A DNA stretch of 64,000 nucleotides. It comes from Progne subis subis (lineage: Eukaryota > Chordata > Aves > Passeriformes > Hirundinidae). The notes under the pieces were generated by a model. It was not told the origin of the DNA and did no database searches. It saw only the letters and a list, made by a program, of their open reading frames with translations. Both the position numbers and the translations under genes were made by a program. Below, in pieces: positions 23,238 to 35,800 of the stretch. The stretch lies in NCBI GenBank assembly GCA_022316685.1, contig JAKJHU010000057.1, positions 248,001 to 312,000 of the forward strand. Reading direction: 5' to 3'. The first letter of the stretch is position 1. Each line of letters opens with the position of its first letter.

Positions 23238-25021
23238 CCCCCAAAGAGCTGACAGATGAGAAATCTAGTATATTATTGAAAACATTATAGCTCTGGAAAA
23301 AAAATTATCATGTCAATAAACAAAAATAATTGAAACAGGGCTAATAGCCTTCACATCAGATAGCACAGTGTTGATGAGGCTGCACGGGTGTCGTAAACAT
23401 GAATACAGCATCCAGCAAAACTGCTAAGGAAATTTCTAGAGCAGTAGGACTGGTTAGGATGTAAAACAACTAGAAATTTCCTCCCTAAGCCAGCAGGCTG
23501 CAGAAATAATATGGTTGCACTGTGGAAAGCGCTGTCAGAAAAGTTCTGTGAACCCACCAGTAGTTTTCCTATCATCCATATCAGGCTGCCTGCCTGTGTG
23601 GCCCACGTGGAAAGGAACATCTGAGGACAAATAATCTGCGGCTTTGTCCCCTACATGTCCCACCCAGGGCTGATTCACACATCCTGGAGCCACTGTTCCC
23701 TCACTGGCATTTACTCCACCAAAGCTGCTTCCTGAGCCCCAGCCCTGCTGGGCAGCCACCCTTCCTTTCAGTCAGCACCAGTGCAGCAGCTCCGGGGAGC
23801 ATCTCGCGCTCGGTCAGTGTCTAAGAGAACTGGGTTACTGCAGACAACTCCATTACTGCTGGCACCCTGAAGAACAGAAAGAGAGGGCAGAGCTGGGAGA
23901 TGTAGGAGGGTAAGTAGCAGGTAGAAAAAATTTGAGCAAGCTTTGGGCTCACGGTGAGCCCTCAAATGTTTTGCAAAGAGCAGCTGTGGAAGATTTGCTG
24001 CTTGCATGTCTCCAGCAGGCAGGGCAGCTGTCCCAGCTGTCCCAGTATGGGACATAACCTCCAAAGGATGCTTGGTGCATCCAGGGATGATGAAAACCAA
24101 ACTGAAAAGAGGTGTTTTCCACACAAACATTCCTACAGGATCTAGCCATGACTATGAATTGTCAAATAAATTATTTTTAAAATAAATAATAGCACCTAAT
24201 GAAATTACAAGTTGGATTTCTGATCTCTACTCCCATTCACATAAACTCCATAGAAGTTTAAAGAGAAATCTACTGGCTTTAAAAAGCTGCCCTCTGGACA
24301 AAGTTTCAGTGTTACAGCAGTCACACATGCAGCTATAGAAGGACAGGAGCTAGTGGGGAAAGCAGACAATAATTTGTGTGGTCAAACAAAAATAATTAAA
24401 TGGGAGATTATACATGCCTCTTAACAATAGGAAATCACCTGAATAGCTCCTTGAAAGCCTATTAAACCAATCTCTTACTGCCAAGACTTAGAAAGAAATT
24501 AATATAATCTTAATAAATGTTACATAATTAAAACTTTAGAAGGCAAATCATGTAACAACCATATGAGGTAGCAAGATGAATTCACAGAAGATAATTATAA
24601 TCTAAATAGTCTCAATTCCAATTAGGGAGATCAAGAGTGAGATCTCTGTGTTGCTGAGTGGGTGCTTGCTTATGCAGACTACACATGGTAAGAGGGTTAG
24701 GCCACTTTACAAGTTTACATCCCTGTTTAGAAACACGACCTCAAAAAATTATACGGCTAGAACTAAAGTTGACAGAACTTGTCACAGTTCCATCCAAAAG
24801 AAATATATTTTCCTTAGCTTAATTATCCAGATACGTATCTTTAGTCAAACCCACACCCAAGTCCTTGTTTCTAGCAGTCTCCTTCTCTGGCTGGTGTTGA
24901 CAGGGCTGGATCCAGCAGCACCCTGCACGTTAGCAGCCACCTCTGCCTGCTTCCACTCAGTTGCTGTGTCAAGCACCATAACCAGGAGGGAAAAGAAGAC
25001 TATTGCACATGTGCCTGCTTG

Positions 25022-25047
25022 CATATGTGTGTTCTCACACACATATG
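25022..25047. repeat. 10-bp inverted repeat with 6-nt loop
   Basis: CATATGTGTG, TTCTCA, CACACATATG forms a perfect stem. The alternating purine/pyrimidine arms (TG/CA steps) could favour unusual DNA conformations. This is probably a decayed dinucleotide repeat. Confidence 0.8.
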
Positions 25048-25293
25048 TATGACCAGATAACATAGATAGAGAGAAATATTTAATCTCTTATTTCATGCTG
25101 TGCCAAAAAATGAGGAACAGGTGCACTGATGTGAACTGATTGTATCTTACTGTACTTCTAGTGAATTAATAATTGCTATCCTTTTTCTTGTGTTTCGAAA
25201 CTAAGTTTCTGGTGCCAAATATTTTCTTCTGTTTTAGGTTGCTATACAGATATAGTCTCTAATGATTTTCAATGACAGTTCTAGAACAAGGGG

Positions 25294-25307
25294 CTCTCTC
25301 TCTCTCT
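25294..25307. repeat. (CT)7 microsatellite
   Basis: Short perfect CT array after GGGG. Confidence 0.85.
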
Positions 25308-28300
25308 GCTCACAATCCTCGTTCCTGCCCCATCCTTTCCCTTGTGCTGACACAACTGTTTCTAGGGACACCCAGGAACTGGCTCAAGAAACTGGGCTTC
25401 AATTTAAAGTAGCACTTAGAAAGTAGATAAAAACTAGGAATATTTTAATCTGAACCTGCTCCCTACCTATTTTTCCTGTCTTTAAAAAGATTTGTATCAA
25501 AACAACTGCAGAGGCAGGTGTGGGTCAGGAAAAATCAGCTGAGGACAGAAACCCTCTAAACATCATTGCTGAAATAGAAGAACATGAAACTGCACTGTTA
25601 AACTGTACCAGGCATGCATTTAGCCAGTTAAAGAAGTAATACAGAGCCTGGGAGGTAAGGTTAAAGTCCTGTTTGCCATTAACTACAAAGCCGAGAGAGA
25701 GTTCAAGCCAAACTTGGAGTGTGCCAGGGGTGTTTGAAATGTATTCACTAAACAAAGCAACTGCAGGAACTGTAAGTATATTTCAAATAATTATTAATTT
25801 TAATGCTGTTTTCTTGCAGAATTTTTCATGCTTATGGTGAGTTTCTTTGGTTTAAGGGCTGCAGAGGACTACTTTACTTTACAGCTTTGTTAATTATATG
25901 TTCTTACTGTAGTGCAATAACATGATTTTTTGCAGGCTTTTTTCCCCTCAAAAAAAAAAAAAATTGCATGATAGAATTACCCACCTGAAACTAAGTCACT
26001 TTTGTGGGAGAAAATTTGCAATAAATTGTACTTCAAGATGGGAGCACCATCTATCCTTTAAAGAAGGATGAATATAGTTATATGGGAAACTTTTGACAGA
26101 GAAAGAAAGATTTCCTAGAAAATCCTGGTCTGCTAAGATCATCCTTTGCTGTTTTCTTAGTTTTCCCATAGTTTTCAAGATTAATTGTCATTAAAAAAAT
26201 ACAGATCAAATTCTTAGACAAGATATTTCACAATTCACAATTTAATCAAAATTCTTAGCTCCATTAGAACAGCATATTTAGGACTTTTACATGGTACTAT
26301 TCACGAATAATTACTGAGGTGCTTGCGTCTTATTTTTCAAAACCTAAATTTATATTTTTCTACATTTTGAAATACTTAATATCCTCCTAGGATACCTCAT
26401 AGTAGAGTTAGAATCCATGCTAGTAAGAAAGAGGTGTCTTATGGGTTTGGTAAATATTTTAATTACTTTAGAATACATAAAAAATAATTTCCAAAAAAAC
26501 CCTAAAACATAATTTTACAGGTTCCTGTATCAAATTAATTTCACTGGAACATAAAATCACTAACATAAAATTCTTGTGATTTTTAAAAAATTAATGGTGT
26601 TCAGACACAATCTAGTTGAAATTCTCTCAATGAGAAAAAGAGTAGCTAAAATTATCCCACATTTAGGGATCCCTAGGGTCATTTCTGTCAAAAGGAGGAA
26701 TTTGTATAATTCACAATACATTGCTCCATACAGCCAGGCTTATGAAGTATTAATGCAAAATCAGCAGAATAAGAACAAATACTCTTTTGCACACTTTTTC
26801 TTAATCTGCCCTTCCCCTCAGTTCCCTGCTGTGTCTCTGAGCTCTTCCTTACTGTCTTTTATTTGCTGGTTGTCCTCTGCTAACATATCTATTTGTGAAA
26901 CAATTCCCTGGCATCTGGATTTATGACTGGTGTCTCTAAGGCTGAGTTTTCACTGGGTATTGCCATTTGGCCCAAATCTCAGCTTCTCTCTCTTTTTAAA
27001 TGTCTGTCAATATCCATAGGTTGGTGTTGATAGTGTTAATGACTTCCAGATTGACAAGAGGATGCTGAAGGTTCATAAAATTCTCATTTTGACTCTCAGT
27101 TCCCATTCAGCTATTTCCAGCTCTCATAAAAGGTAGTGCCCTGTCTTTATTCAGACAAGTAAAAAAAATCACACTTCCCTTCTCTGCTTATTAAATCTAC
27201 AAGGATCTTTGATAGGGATCCAAAGCTGTCTTAGAGTTTCATATTGTCACATATTCATGTATCACAGCAGCTTCAAAGTAGCTGGGTTTAGAAATCAGCT
27301 TCTGTTCTCATCCAGGAGCAAACGGGCAGGAAGGAGGCAATGCATGGAGTCTGATTTTTTGCCATTGTTGCCTGGAATTGGAAAACTTATGTTACAACTT
27401 TTTTCTGTATCAGGGCTAAGCCTAAAGACTTAATCTAATATTACATCCCAAGTTATATTATAAATATTATTTGATTTGTTAGTTTTGGAGCCTGTATGAC
27501 AGCATTGGTTTTCATTCCAGATTACATCTAAAATAAGAAAGAGAAAAAGGCAGACAGATTTCCTAACAAGCCATATCTGTTTATCATCAGTTGCCAAGAA
27601 ACTGTACAGTAGCTTAGAGAAATTGAGTGTCTTTTTTTTCCTATGGCTTACAAGTCCAGACCAATGGAGGATCTTGAGAATGTGGGGATCCACGTCTTGT
27701 AAAATTTATCTCTTGGAAATAAAATTTTGGCTTATATATATGTAGTGCTAAACGTAACACAGGATGACTTTTCTAAGACTAAAATCCTTAAAGAGATATT
27801 CATATAATAATGCAACCAGAAACCGTTTTCATGTCTGTACATCCCTTCTCCATTCATACAGCTCACAATCCATCGGCTACGAGGTCTTATTTGCTTGTAT
27901 CTCTTAAAGACTACAAGAGACAGACCAAGAGAGAGCCTTTCCTGTACTATGATCAGCCAGGCATCATTAATTAACCACAAATTAGAATCATTACTGATGC
28001 TCACGTATATAATTTTGCTAGAAATAGCTACAATACAATTGTTTCTATAGGAACTTTGTAAATACGAGCCCAAAGTAATATAAAGCATTATCAGCTTATT
28101 AGTACAATGAAATTGAGTCAACAAATCCTTCACCACAAAACCGTGCAGGTGGAAAAATCTGAATATAGGTCAGCAGTTGTTTTGGTATTTCACTTCTCTA
28201 ACTCTGCAGAAATAGAGAGGAACCATAAAGAGACAAGAACTTTTCTTTCTGGCAGTGTAATCACATTTAAATCCCAGTCAGTACCAAAGTTAATCAGAGA

Positions 28301-29047
28301 AACAGGCATCATTACAAATATTACCTGTAATTTTAAAAACCCTGCAATAAAATCTGCAGTTAGCTTTCATAATCTTTCAAAATATGCCTGTGACACTGGA
28401 AAAAGTGATGTACATGCAGATGCAATAGCTAAACCTAAATATCTGCATTTAAGGGCTTTTGGAAACTGTTCTGTAGTATTTCATGAATAAAATAACTAAA
28501 AATTATTTTCTCCATAATCAGTTGAACCTACTAGAATAACCATGATGTTAAAAAACCCATCTAGTCTTCTATTAAATTTATTCAAGTGATGTCAAAGATT
28601 ATATACAGGAAAGAAAACAAATAAATATCAGTATCTAAGCAATGTCTCCAGGAGAAAGTAGACTGCATGAGGAGATGTAAGTTTACCAAAATGATTGAAC
28701 AATTTTGCCTTATCCCTTTCATTTTCTGAGGGTATTCATATCTCCCCTAACCGAAGGGCTCGTTTATTCTGGCTCTTAATTCGGGCTCAGAGTAGCTCCT
28801 TTGCACTCAGTCTGCTCACCTTTTAACTTGTCAACACAGCTTTCATTAACATTTATAGAAATTTGTATTGATTTTACATTGATTATTGTTTGCTCTCCTG
28901 AAAACACACTTATGATGAACCATGGCTTTACTTGCTCAAAATCTTGCCTCTATATTCTTTAAGTTCTGCAGTTAAGAGTTACAGGATAAAAGCAAAGATC
29001 TGCAAGTTCATATTCAAGATTTGGAACTGTCTAAACAGCTAGAGATA
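25308..29047. other. AT-rich single-copy sequence, no gene seen
   Basis: An A14 run lies at 25950-25963. A 17-bp segment (25820-25836) is bounded by a strong TTTTCTTGCAG acceptor and a GTGAGT donor. The open frames at 26576-26926, 27732-28136 and 28107-28490 have compositions typical of translated AT-rich DNA and no motifs. Confidence 0.5.
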
Positions 29048-29105
29048 TCTTTTTTTTCCCCCCCTCTTTTTTTTTTTTTTTAATTTCTTTTTTCTTTTTT
29101 CTTTT
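29048..29105. repeat. Pyrimidine (T/C) low-complexity tract
   Basis: Nearly 60 bp of T and C with one AA interruption, including a run of seven C. It is a strong polypyrimidine tract for + strand splicing in principle, but no AG acceptor closes it. Confidence 0.9.
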
Positions 29106-29571
29106 AAAATAATGTTTCACTTAGAATTTGTAAAATAAGATAGCAACCTCTGCCCCAAGATTCATATATGAAAACATTGAAGTATTTGTTTTTCCTGTAG
29201 CTGATTCACAACCTTTCACTGAAGCACAGGAGTCCTCTCTTAGTGAGGAATTCTTTCAGATGGGGTACGCTTCAATCTCCTGCATAACAACAGATAAGCG
29301 AAGTTTGCAAAATATTTTAGAAAAGGTAGCTTAAAACAATGTTTTTTCTGCACACACGCACACACATTTAACCATCACAGATGCCATGCACACGCTGCTG
29401 ATGCTATCCCTGTTATCAAGATCCTAGTGAGATGTGACACAATTGATGGATCTCTGGACAGTTAATGTAACAAATGAAGCAAACATATCATCTGATTCAG
29501 ACTATGGGCCCCGAATTTTCAGGCTTCTCACCAAAATTTTATTTCAGTCTAGAATTCCTAAAGTATCTGCC

Positions 29572-29574
<3 letters not shown>
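29106..29574. other. Single-copy sequence, nothing identified
   Basis: An acceptor-like TTTGTTTTTCCTGTAG ends near 29200, but no convincing donor follows. A short (CA)n stretch lies near 29351-29368. Confidence 0.5.

Positions 29575-29606
<32 letters not shown>
29575..29606. repeat. A32 homopolymer
   Basis: An uninterrupted A run. The upstream 100 bp does not match CR1, MIR or a gene I recognise, so a retroposed origin is not shown. Confidence 0.9.
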
Positions 29607-29609
<3 letters not shown>

Positions 29610-32344
29610 AAGTTCTCTTATGTCCCATACAGGGGACATAATTAGTCCAGAAGAACTTGACTAGTAATAAGTATTTGGATACAGTTATAATAGGTATAAT
29701 AATGCGTGATGAATTTATCACTTAATGAGGCTCAGATTAAACTCCTAACTGTTCATGTAAAATATAAAATTGCAAACAAATCGGGATGCCTCCTAATCTC
29801 CTTTTCTGGGATCTTTTTGAGCCATAAAATTACCACCCAAGCTATTTAATAATGACAGCCAACAGCTGTGGAACAGATATAATAAAAAAGATATATTGGT
29901 CATTTTGAGCACATCAAACTTCCCTACAAACTTAGAGAAGAAATCAGTAAGGCACACACTCAAACGCAAAATTGCAATCCCAGACAGCAATACAGCATTA
30001 AATCCTCAGCTAACAAAACTGTTCTAGACTGAAGAGACCTACTTTTACTCTTTCTTTAATATCAATCATCTTGACATGTGAAAACTACATTCATTAAAAA
30101 AAAAGGCCTTTAGACTTTTTTACCAGTATGTCACTGTAGTCTGTTTGCTGCTCCACTCACTGAGTTTTAAGAGTTTCACTTCTGAAAGGATCAGAGGAGA
30201 GAAAGACAAACAGAGAAGATGGATTTTCACTTTGTTTTTATTTCCAGTAAATATTATTTCCAGTAAAAGAATATGGCATAAATAAAATGTGCCAGACCCA
30301 GTCCCTTTGAAGTTCTTACAGGAAGGTGATATACATCCTCACTCACATCCCTCACAGAATAGGGAGAACAAGTTAAAAAGGGGAGCTGTGGGCTGGGTAG
30401 CTTAATACCACATCTATCCTTAGCTTCTAAAACATACCCATGAGGCTAGAGATGGTCAAGGAGTCTGAAGCTGCCATGAGTTATGTCTGGAACTCATTCC
30501 AGAAAAGAAACTGCAGAAGTGACATGAACTGTCTCCTTCCCAACAAAACTAGTGATTTCTCTGTTGCAGGCTTATTCCTCCTGGGACTCACTGAAGAATC
30601 CCAGGCACACAAACACGTCATGTTGTAAAGGAGACACATTGTTATCCCTTGTAGAATCATCAGGCCATAACAGCTTAAAGATTGCAGGTAGACTGTGCCC
30701 ATTGCTTTCTGGAGTGAATTAATAAGAGGCTTACTCGTAAGAACACTGCTTCTGAAATGAGCGTGGTGCACCTGCAAATGAGATCAGTAGAGAATACAAC
30801 TAATGAGAGAAACTTCCACATTAAGTTTAATTTTTGTCAGTGGAAATTATTGTTCCAACACAAATTAAGAATATTCTCAGGATTACAAAAAATGAAGACA
30901 AAAAACAGTACTGTCAGCACCAGCCCTCTTAACACTAGAGATGCGAAGACCAATCTTGAATTAAATTTCACTCAATGGAGTCAGAAAAAAGAGTAGAGCA
31001 TTACAAGATGTTCCCATCTCCCTTTTCTCCTCAGCAGTCAAGTGTGCTTGAGCTACCAATACTGCTGTAGTTTTTAGCAAGAGACTATGACTATAAACCA
31101 CTCTTGGAGAAATAATAACCTTTAAAAGGAAATTCTCCGCCATATTGTCATATTCGTTCTTTTAATAGCCCACATCCATGTTGTATAGCCTCTCTCTAAT
31201 TTCCTCAAATTTCCATTTTAAATTATTAGGAGATATCTTTCTGCTTCTGTTTCGACCAGTAATTATATCAGAGTATTTATTTTCCTTTTTATTTTTGTAA
31301 ACTAGCGGCAGCAATGGAAATGAAGCTTGATCAATTTACTTTGTTTAGCAAGTATGAAGTTCTTCATTTGGGCCTATTACTGAAGTGCCTAACATGAACT
31401 CTAGAGTAGCTGGGAGTTTAACTGATTCCTAGTGCAATGAAAGTAGAGCAGATAAAAAAATGACATTTATTGCTGATGTAAATGAAAATGCTACTGCAAA
31501 ACAGCTGGGGAGAATACTGTAGATGTTTACATTTCCCCAACATGCTTATATTGTTTCATCCAAATTTTCCAGGCAAAGCTCACCTTTTTTTGCTCAAGGC
31601 CTGGAATACAGTGAATTGTGTACGGCACCTAATATTTATTCATGCCATCGTCAAGAATATCTTAGCAGCTCCTGCCAAAGTCTGTCATTGAATGTGTTTG
31701 TTCAGCTGCATGGCAAAACATAATACACAGTCATCATTTTTACTTCATCACCTCCTCAGTATTTTTCTTCTCTGATTAAATTAACTCATAAATACTGTGC
31801 TTTTCATGCCAGAAGAAAAATCTTACTACATCCATTCAACTAATACCTGTTTGTACATTTTTATGATCTTGAACATTTAGCTACTCCAAGAATTAGTTCT
31901 GAAACAATGGAAAACCCAAAGGCTCTAATTTACTGGGGTCTCAAGAAAATCTAAACACAATTCCAAAAGATTACATATTCAGGAAAAACTTTCTGCTAAG
32001 CTAAATTTCACTGTTTCTCACTATCAACTGTAGAAAGACGTGTAGGAATGGAGAAAACACAAGGACAGTAAAAAAATGTTTAACACCTCTGTGCATTTCC
32101 ACAGGGAAAAAACTGCATGTATTAGAGAAGACTGACTATGGCACAGTGCCAAGGCATAGTGTTAGGCTGTGAGTAAAACCAGAGCATGTGAGGGAACCTG
32201 GCTTGACACTTGAGCTTCCAGCACAGTGGTGTATCACTTAGGTGTGCTGCTACCTAGGGGAGGTAAAGCACAGATACTCTCTTGTGCTGCAAAGAGATCT
32301 CCTGCCCTGGATGGCACAGAAACCACAGCTTGCAGACATTTGAC
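29607..32344. other. AT-rich single-copy sequence, no gene seen
   Basis: Short overlapping open frames only (for example 30440-30628 +, 30481-30777 -, 31482-31691 +). No transposon was recognised. Confidence 0.55.
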
Positions 32345-32825
32345 TTTGTGTCTGGGAATCAGTGGAAAATAAGATTCCCTTGGAAGGCCTCTGCCCTCTT
32401 TCTAGGCAGGATTAATTTAAGAGGTGTTCTTCTTAAACCCATTCTTAAACATTTTCAGTGATGAAGACTCCACAGCCCTCTAAAAAAAATTAATTTTGCT
32501 ATCTTCAAAGCCAGAAAGCTGTTTCCTAAGGTCTAGTATGAATTTGCCAGAGCAAATCTGTTTTATCTACCACAGAGAACAAATAATTCCTGTAAAAGGC
32601 TGCTGTAAATAAAATCAAAGGCTGCTCTCATGGTCCATCAGTCTTTTTTATTCTAGAGAAAGAAATACAATGCACTTCTTCCAATTTTTCATACATGTCA
32701 TGTTGCTGTGACCTGGTTACTCTCCCCTGGATTCTAACTACCTTTGTGTCTTTCTAGGAGTTTGGTGCCCCAAAACCTGACATAACACACCAGCTCAGGC
32801 CTTAAGCAGTACTGAGATTGTTGTT
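32345..32825 (-). mobile_element. Ancient CR1/L3-type LINE fragment, antisense
   Basis: Read on the + strand, the blocks follow the reverse complement of old CR1/L3 consensus in the right order. TTAAACATTTTCAGTGATGA then AGACTCCACA resembles the accession of CCTCTAGGGATGGAGATTCC. A GTTTCCTAAGGTCTA stretch follows, then CTCCCCTGGATTCT, then TTTGGTGCCCCAAAACCTGA followed by ACACCAGCTCAGGCC (consensus: GGTGCCCAGAACTGGACACA followed by CTCCAGCTGAGGCC). Divergence is far higher than in the copy at 15826. Boundaries are approximate. It is a dead fossil with no usable open frame. Confidence 0.7.
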
Positions 32826-35800
32826 CAAGACAATGCCATGGAACATGGTGTCAGACTACCTGTGACCAACCATTTTCCCCCTTTACTTGTGCCCTGTTGC
32901 TCTGTTTTAAGAGGAAATTTAATCAATTTGACATTACTACTTACTGATGAATTTTCGTATTCATCAAGTGGATGAATTTCAAAAATTCATATTGGCTGCT
33001 ACGATTTCCTTGTCAACTTTTGGAGCTTAAAAATTCATTATGAATTGTGGCAAAAACTTCGGATAAATAAGCACCCAGAATTCTTTTTCTCTTACTCCTC
33101 TTTTCTGCAAGAACTGGTGTCCATTCTGCTTTTAAAATTTTTTCTCATCAGTCTTTCCTGTGTTCTCCAAGCAATTGGTAGCAAATTTCATGTGGCCATG
33201 ATGAGATTGATTCTGGGATAATTAAGAAGTGTGTTAAGAAAATGAAAAAAAAATTTCCTGCCCTTATGGTATCCTAAGCAAAGACTTATTTACCCTTTCT
33301 AGCTGATGTTAATTACACTAGCCAGCTGCTACAGTTGATGCATTTAGTAGAGTCTGATCCAATAAAAGGTAGAAAATATTTCAGCTGTCACAGCATCATA
33401 TATCCTTTTCTCTTGAGCTTGCTTCCTAGGTGTCTATCTTCAGAAGACTTTATCTTCCTGGAGACTATAATTTTACTTTTCCTGCTTTACCTTTATCTTG
33501 GCCTGTGCAATTGTGAGTTCTGTCACAATCACACCACCCAGGCTCTGCTGCCCTCAATGTTCTGCAGTGGAATAACTTCTTACTGTTCACACAGAGGACT
33601 GCACTGACCATTTGCTCAGGCCATTTCAGTGTCTGAGAAAATCAGAAACAAACACTGCTTGACTGAGTGGAACTGGAACTTAGAGAACCCAAAATTATCT
33701 GCTTGACAATGTCTCCCTGAGACACACAACTTTCAGGATTTTAGAAAGTCAAGGCTCAGTCACAGCGCACACCCCTAACCACAAGGTACGGCACATATGG
33801 AGGCAGCCTGGAAATGTGAGCAAAACAAAGGAACTAATGTGGAATAGGTCCTCAACCAGAAAATTGAGAATTTTTGAGTTGTGACTTACCTAGTCCTGGC
33901 TGAGAGGTCTCATCAAGTCATAGGACTGAAAAGATATTTGACGAGAATAATTTACCTGATGAAGGCAAAATCTAAAATAAATCCGGCTCTGAATTCAAAG
34001 TCCAAACACGGGCTCTGCAGCTAATCTGGATTCAAATTAAAACAAGCCTGATCTTCACTGAGTTTTAAACAGAGTCCCTACACTTTCATTATTCAATACA
34101 ACAGTGCTGAGGAAGGTGAATTTCCTGTTGTATTTGCTGTCCTTGTTTCAAACAAAGCAAAGATGTTGTCAGATCTTGGAGGATGTCTGGGACTTGTTCA
34201 GCAAGTCCAAAAGATCCTTTTGCTGAGGTAGAAAGAAAGTAAGCATCTGAGAAACTCACAAAAATTTGGAAAACAATCTCTATGAAAAAAAAACCCCATA
34301 AACCTCAACACTTTGGAAGTGTTGGAAGACTGATTCACCTTCAGTTCTTCTCTTCTAACTAGCATCACCAAGAATTTGCTGACCAATGCTTTTACCAACA
34401 GTTTGATAGTTCAAGCACATAGATTTCAGGGCCTTAGAAGATTCTGCTACTTAATTATCAAAATTATCCTTTGCTTGAACTTCCAGATTTAATGCTTTGC
34501 AGGAGACTCTAGATGTCTTCTTTATCATCATGCACATGCTTTGAGCTCCATTTTGGACATCTGGAGCACATGATATCCTTCCTTGCTTTCAATCTGATTC
34601 TCCTTCCCGAAGAATCTATATCCTTTATATCCTTTATATTAATATTTCAGCCATACGAATTCTCCCACCAAGTCTCTCTTATTCCAATCCAGCTGTGCTC
34701 ATAATCAATTGTTATGGTTTTCAGTTTTCCTTGTTTATTCTTTATTTTTATCAGTCATTATTATTAATACTCATGATCTGTTTAGTTTCTTTTCCTTGTG
34801 ACTTTATTAAGAACTATTACATGTATCTATGACATGTAGTCTTTTACCCTCACAAAAGTTGTTGGTGATTATTTTAATGTATGGAGTTCTGCCAGCTCTC
34901 TCCTTAACTTTTAAATTAAAACCATTCTTTCCAGGCTAGCAAATGTTCAAACATTTTTTCCTTCTTTTATTGTGGGCTCAATATTTGCCCAGCAACTTAG
35001 AGAATCTCACTAATAGTCACGGTAAACTAACATCCTTCCATTGTCATAGGCATAGCTGCACGTTTGTCTTCAGCTCTGGCTAGACTGTCAAACGTGAGGA
35101 TTTACAGGAGTTCCACCTGAGTTTCTGACCCCCAAATCTCTGTCCCTGTTCCAAAGATTTTTTTATCTTCCCAGCATTGCTTCCAGCAGAATCTCTGTGA
35201 CAAGAGAGAATGATGCAACAGAAGAGATCAATGCAGTAGATGAGCTGCAGAAATAGTGATATTTTGACCCAGATTTCTGGGAAGCAGCATGTCTTTAGGG
35301 ACATTCAGGAGATGTTACCACTGTCCTGAAGACGATGGGACTTGCCATTATTTTCCCGTTTTAGCAAAGTGTCCATAAATCTCACAGCTCTTGATGGTTT
35401 CAGCTTTTCCCCCATTTTCCCTGAGACAGTCTTGCTGTGGTCAGAGCAGGCTTGTTCTCAATATTAGCAGGTGGCTGCTGTGGGGTCTGACACTTTGCCT
35501 ACAAAATGCAAAAGACTAGACATCACCTCCTTCAGTACTGGACACCATCTAATCTAGTGTACATTATCTATTTGTCTGGTTTTTTTCACTGGTGATTGTA
35601 TCCTGTTTTATGATAACCAATGCCTCTCTGCCTGACCACTTGCAGATCTTTTCTCTGCTTCATAAGAGATTTTAGTAGCAACCACAATCCGAACCAGATG
35701 TCCCTTCCTACCCAGCCTTCTTTGGAAGAGAATGTAGGTCACACTCCCTACAAATCTAATGCAGGACTGGAGCCAAGGCATAGAGGATCAGGTCCCCATC

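Larger units (their letters stand above)
22331..25293. other. Single-copy sequence with simple repeats, no gene called
   Basis: 23560-24080 is GC-richer than average and yields several overlapping - strand frames (23351-23620, 23535-23759, 23768-24130, 23949-24149) in different frames. None has a recognisable domain or a convincing splice context. A 134-codon + frame (24648-25052) is opposed by a 72-codon - frame over its 3' part. A strong acceptor-like TTTTCTTCTGTTTTAG ends near 25238 without a following donor. Confidence 0.45.

Noticed and set aside
23351..24149. Cluster of four - strand frames as a multi-exon gene
   Set aside because: Frames overlap rather than being split by introns, and no recognisable domain or consensus splice pair links them.
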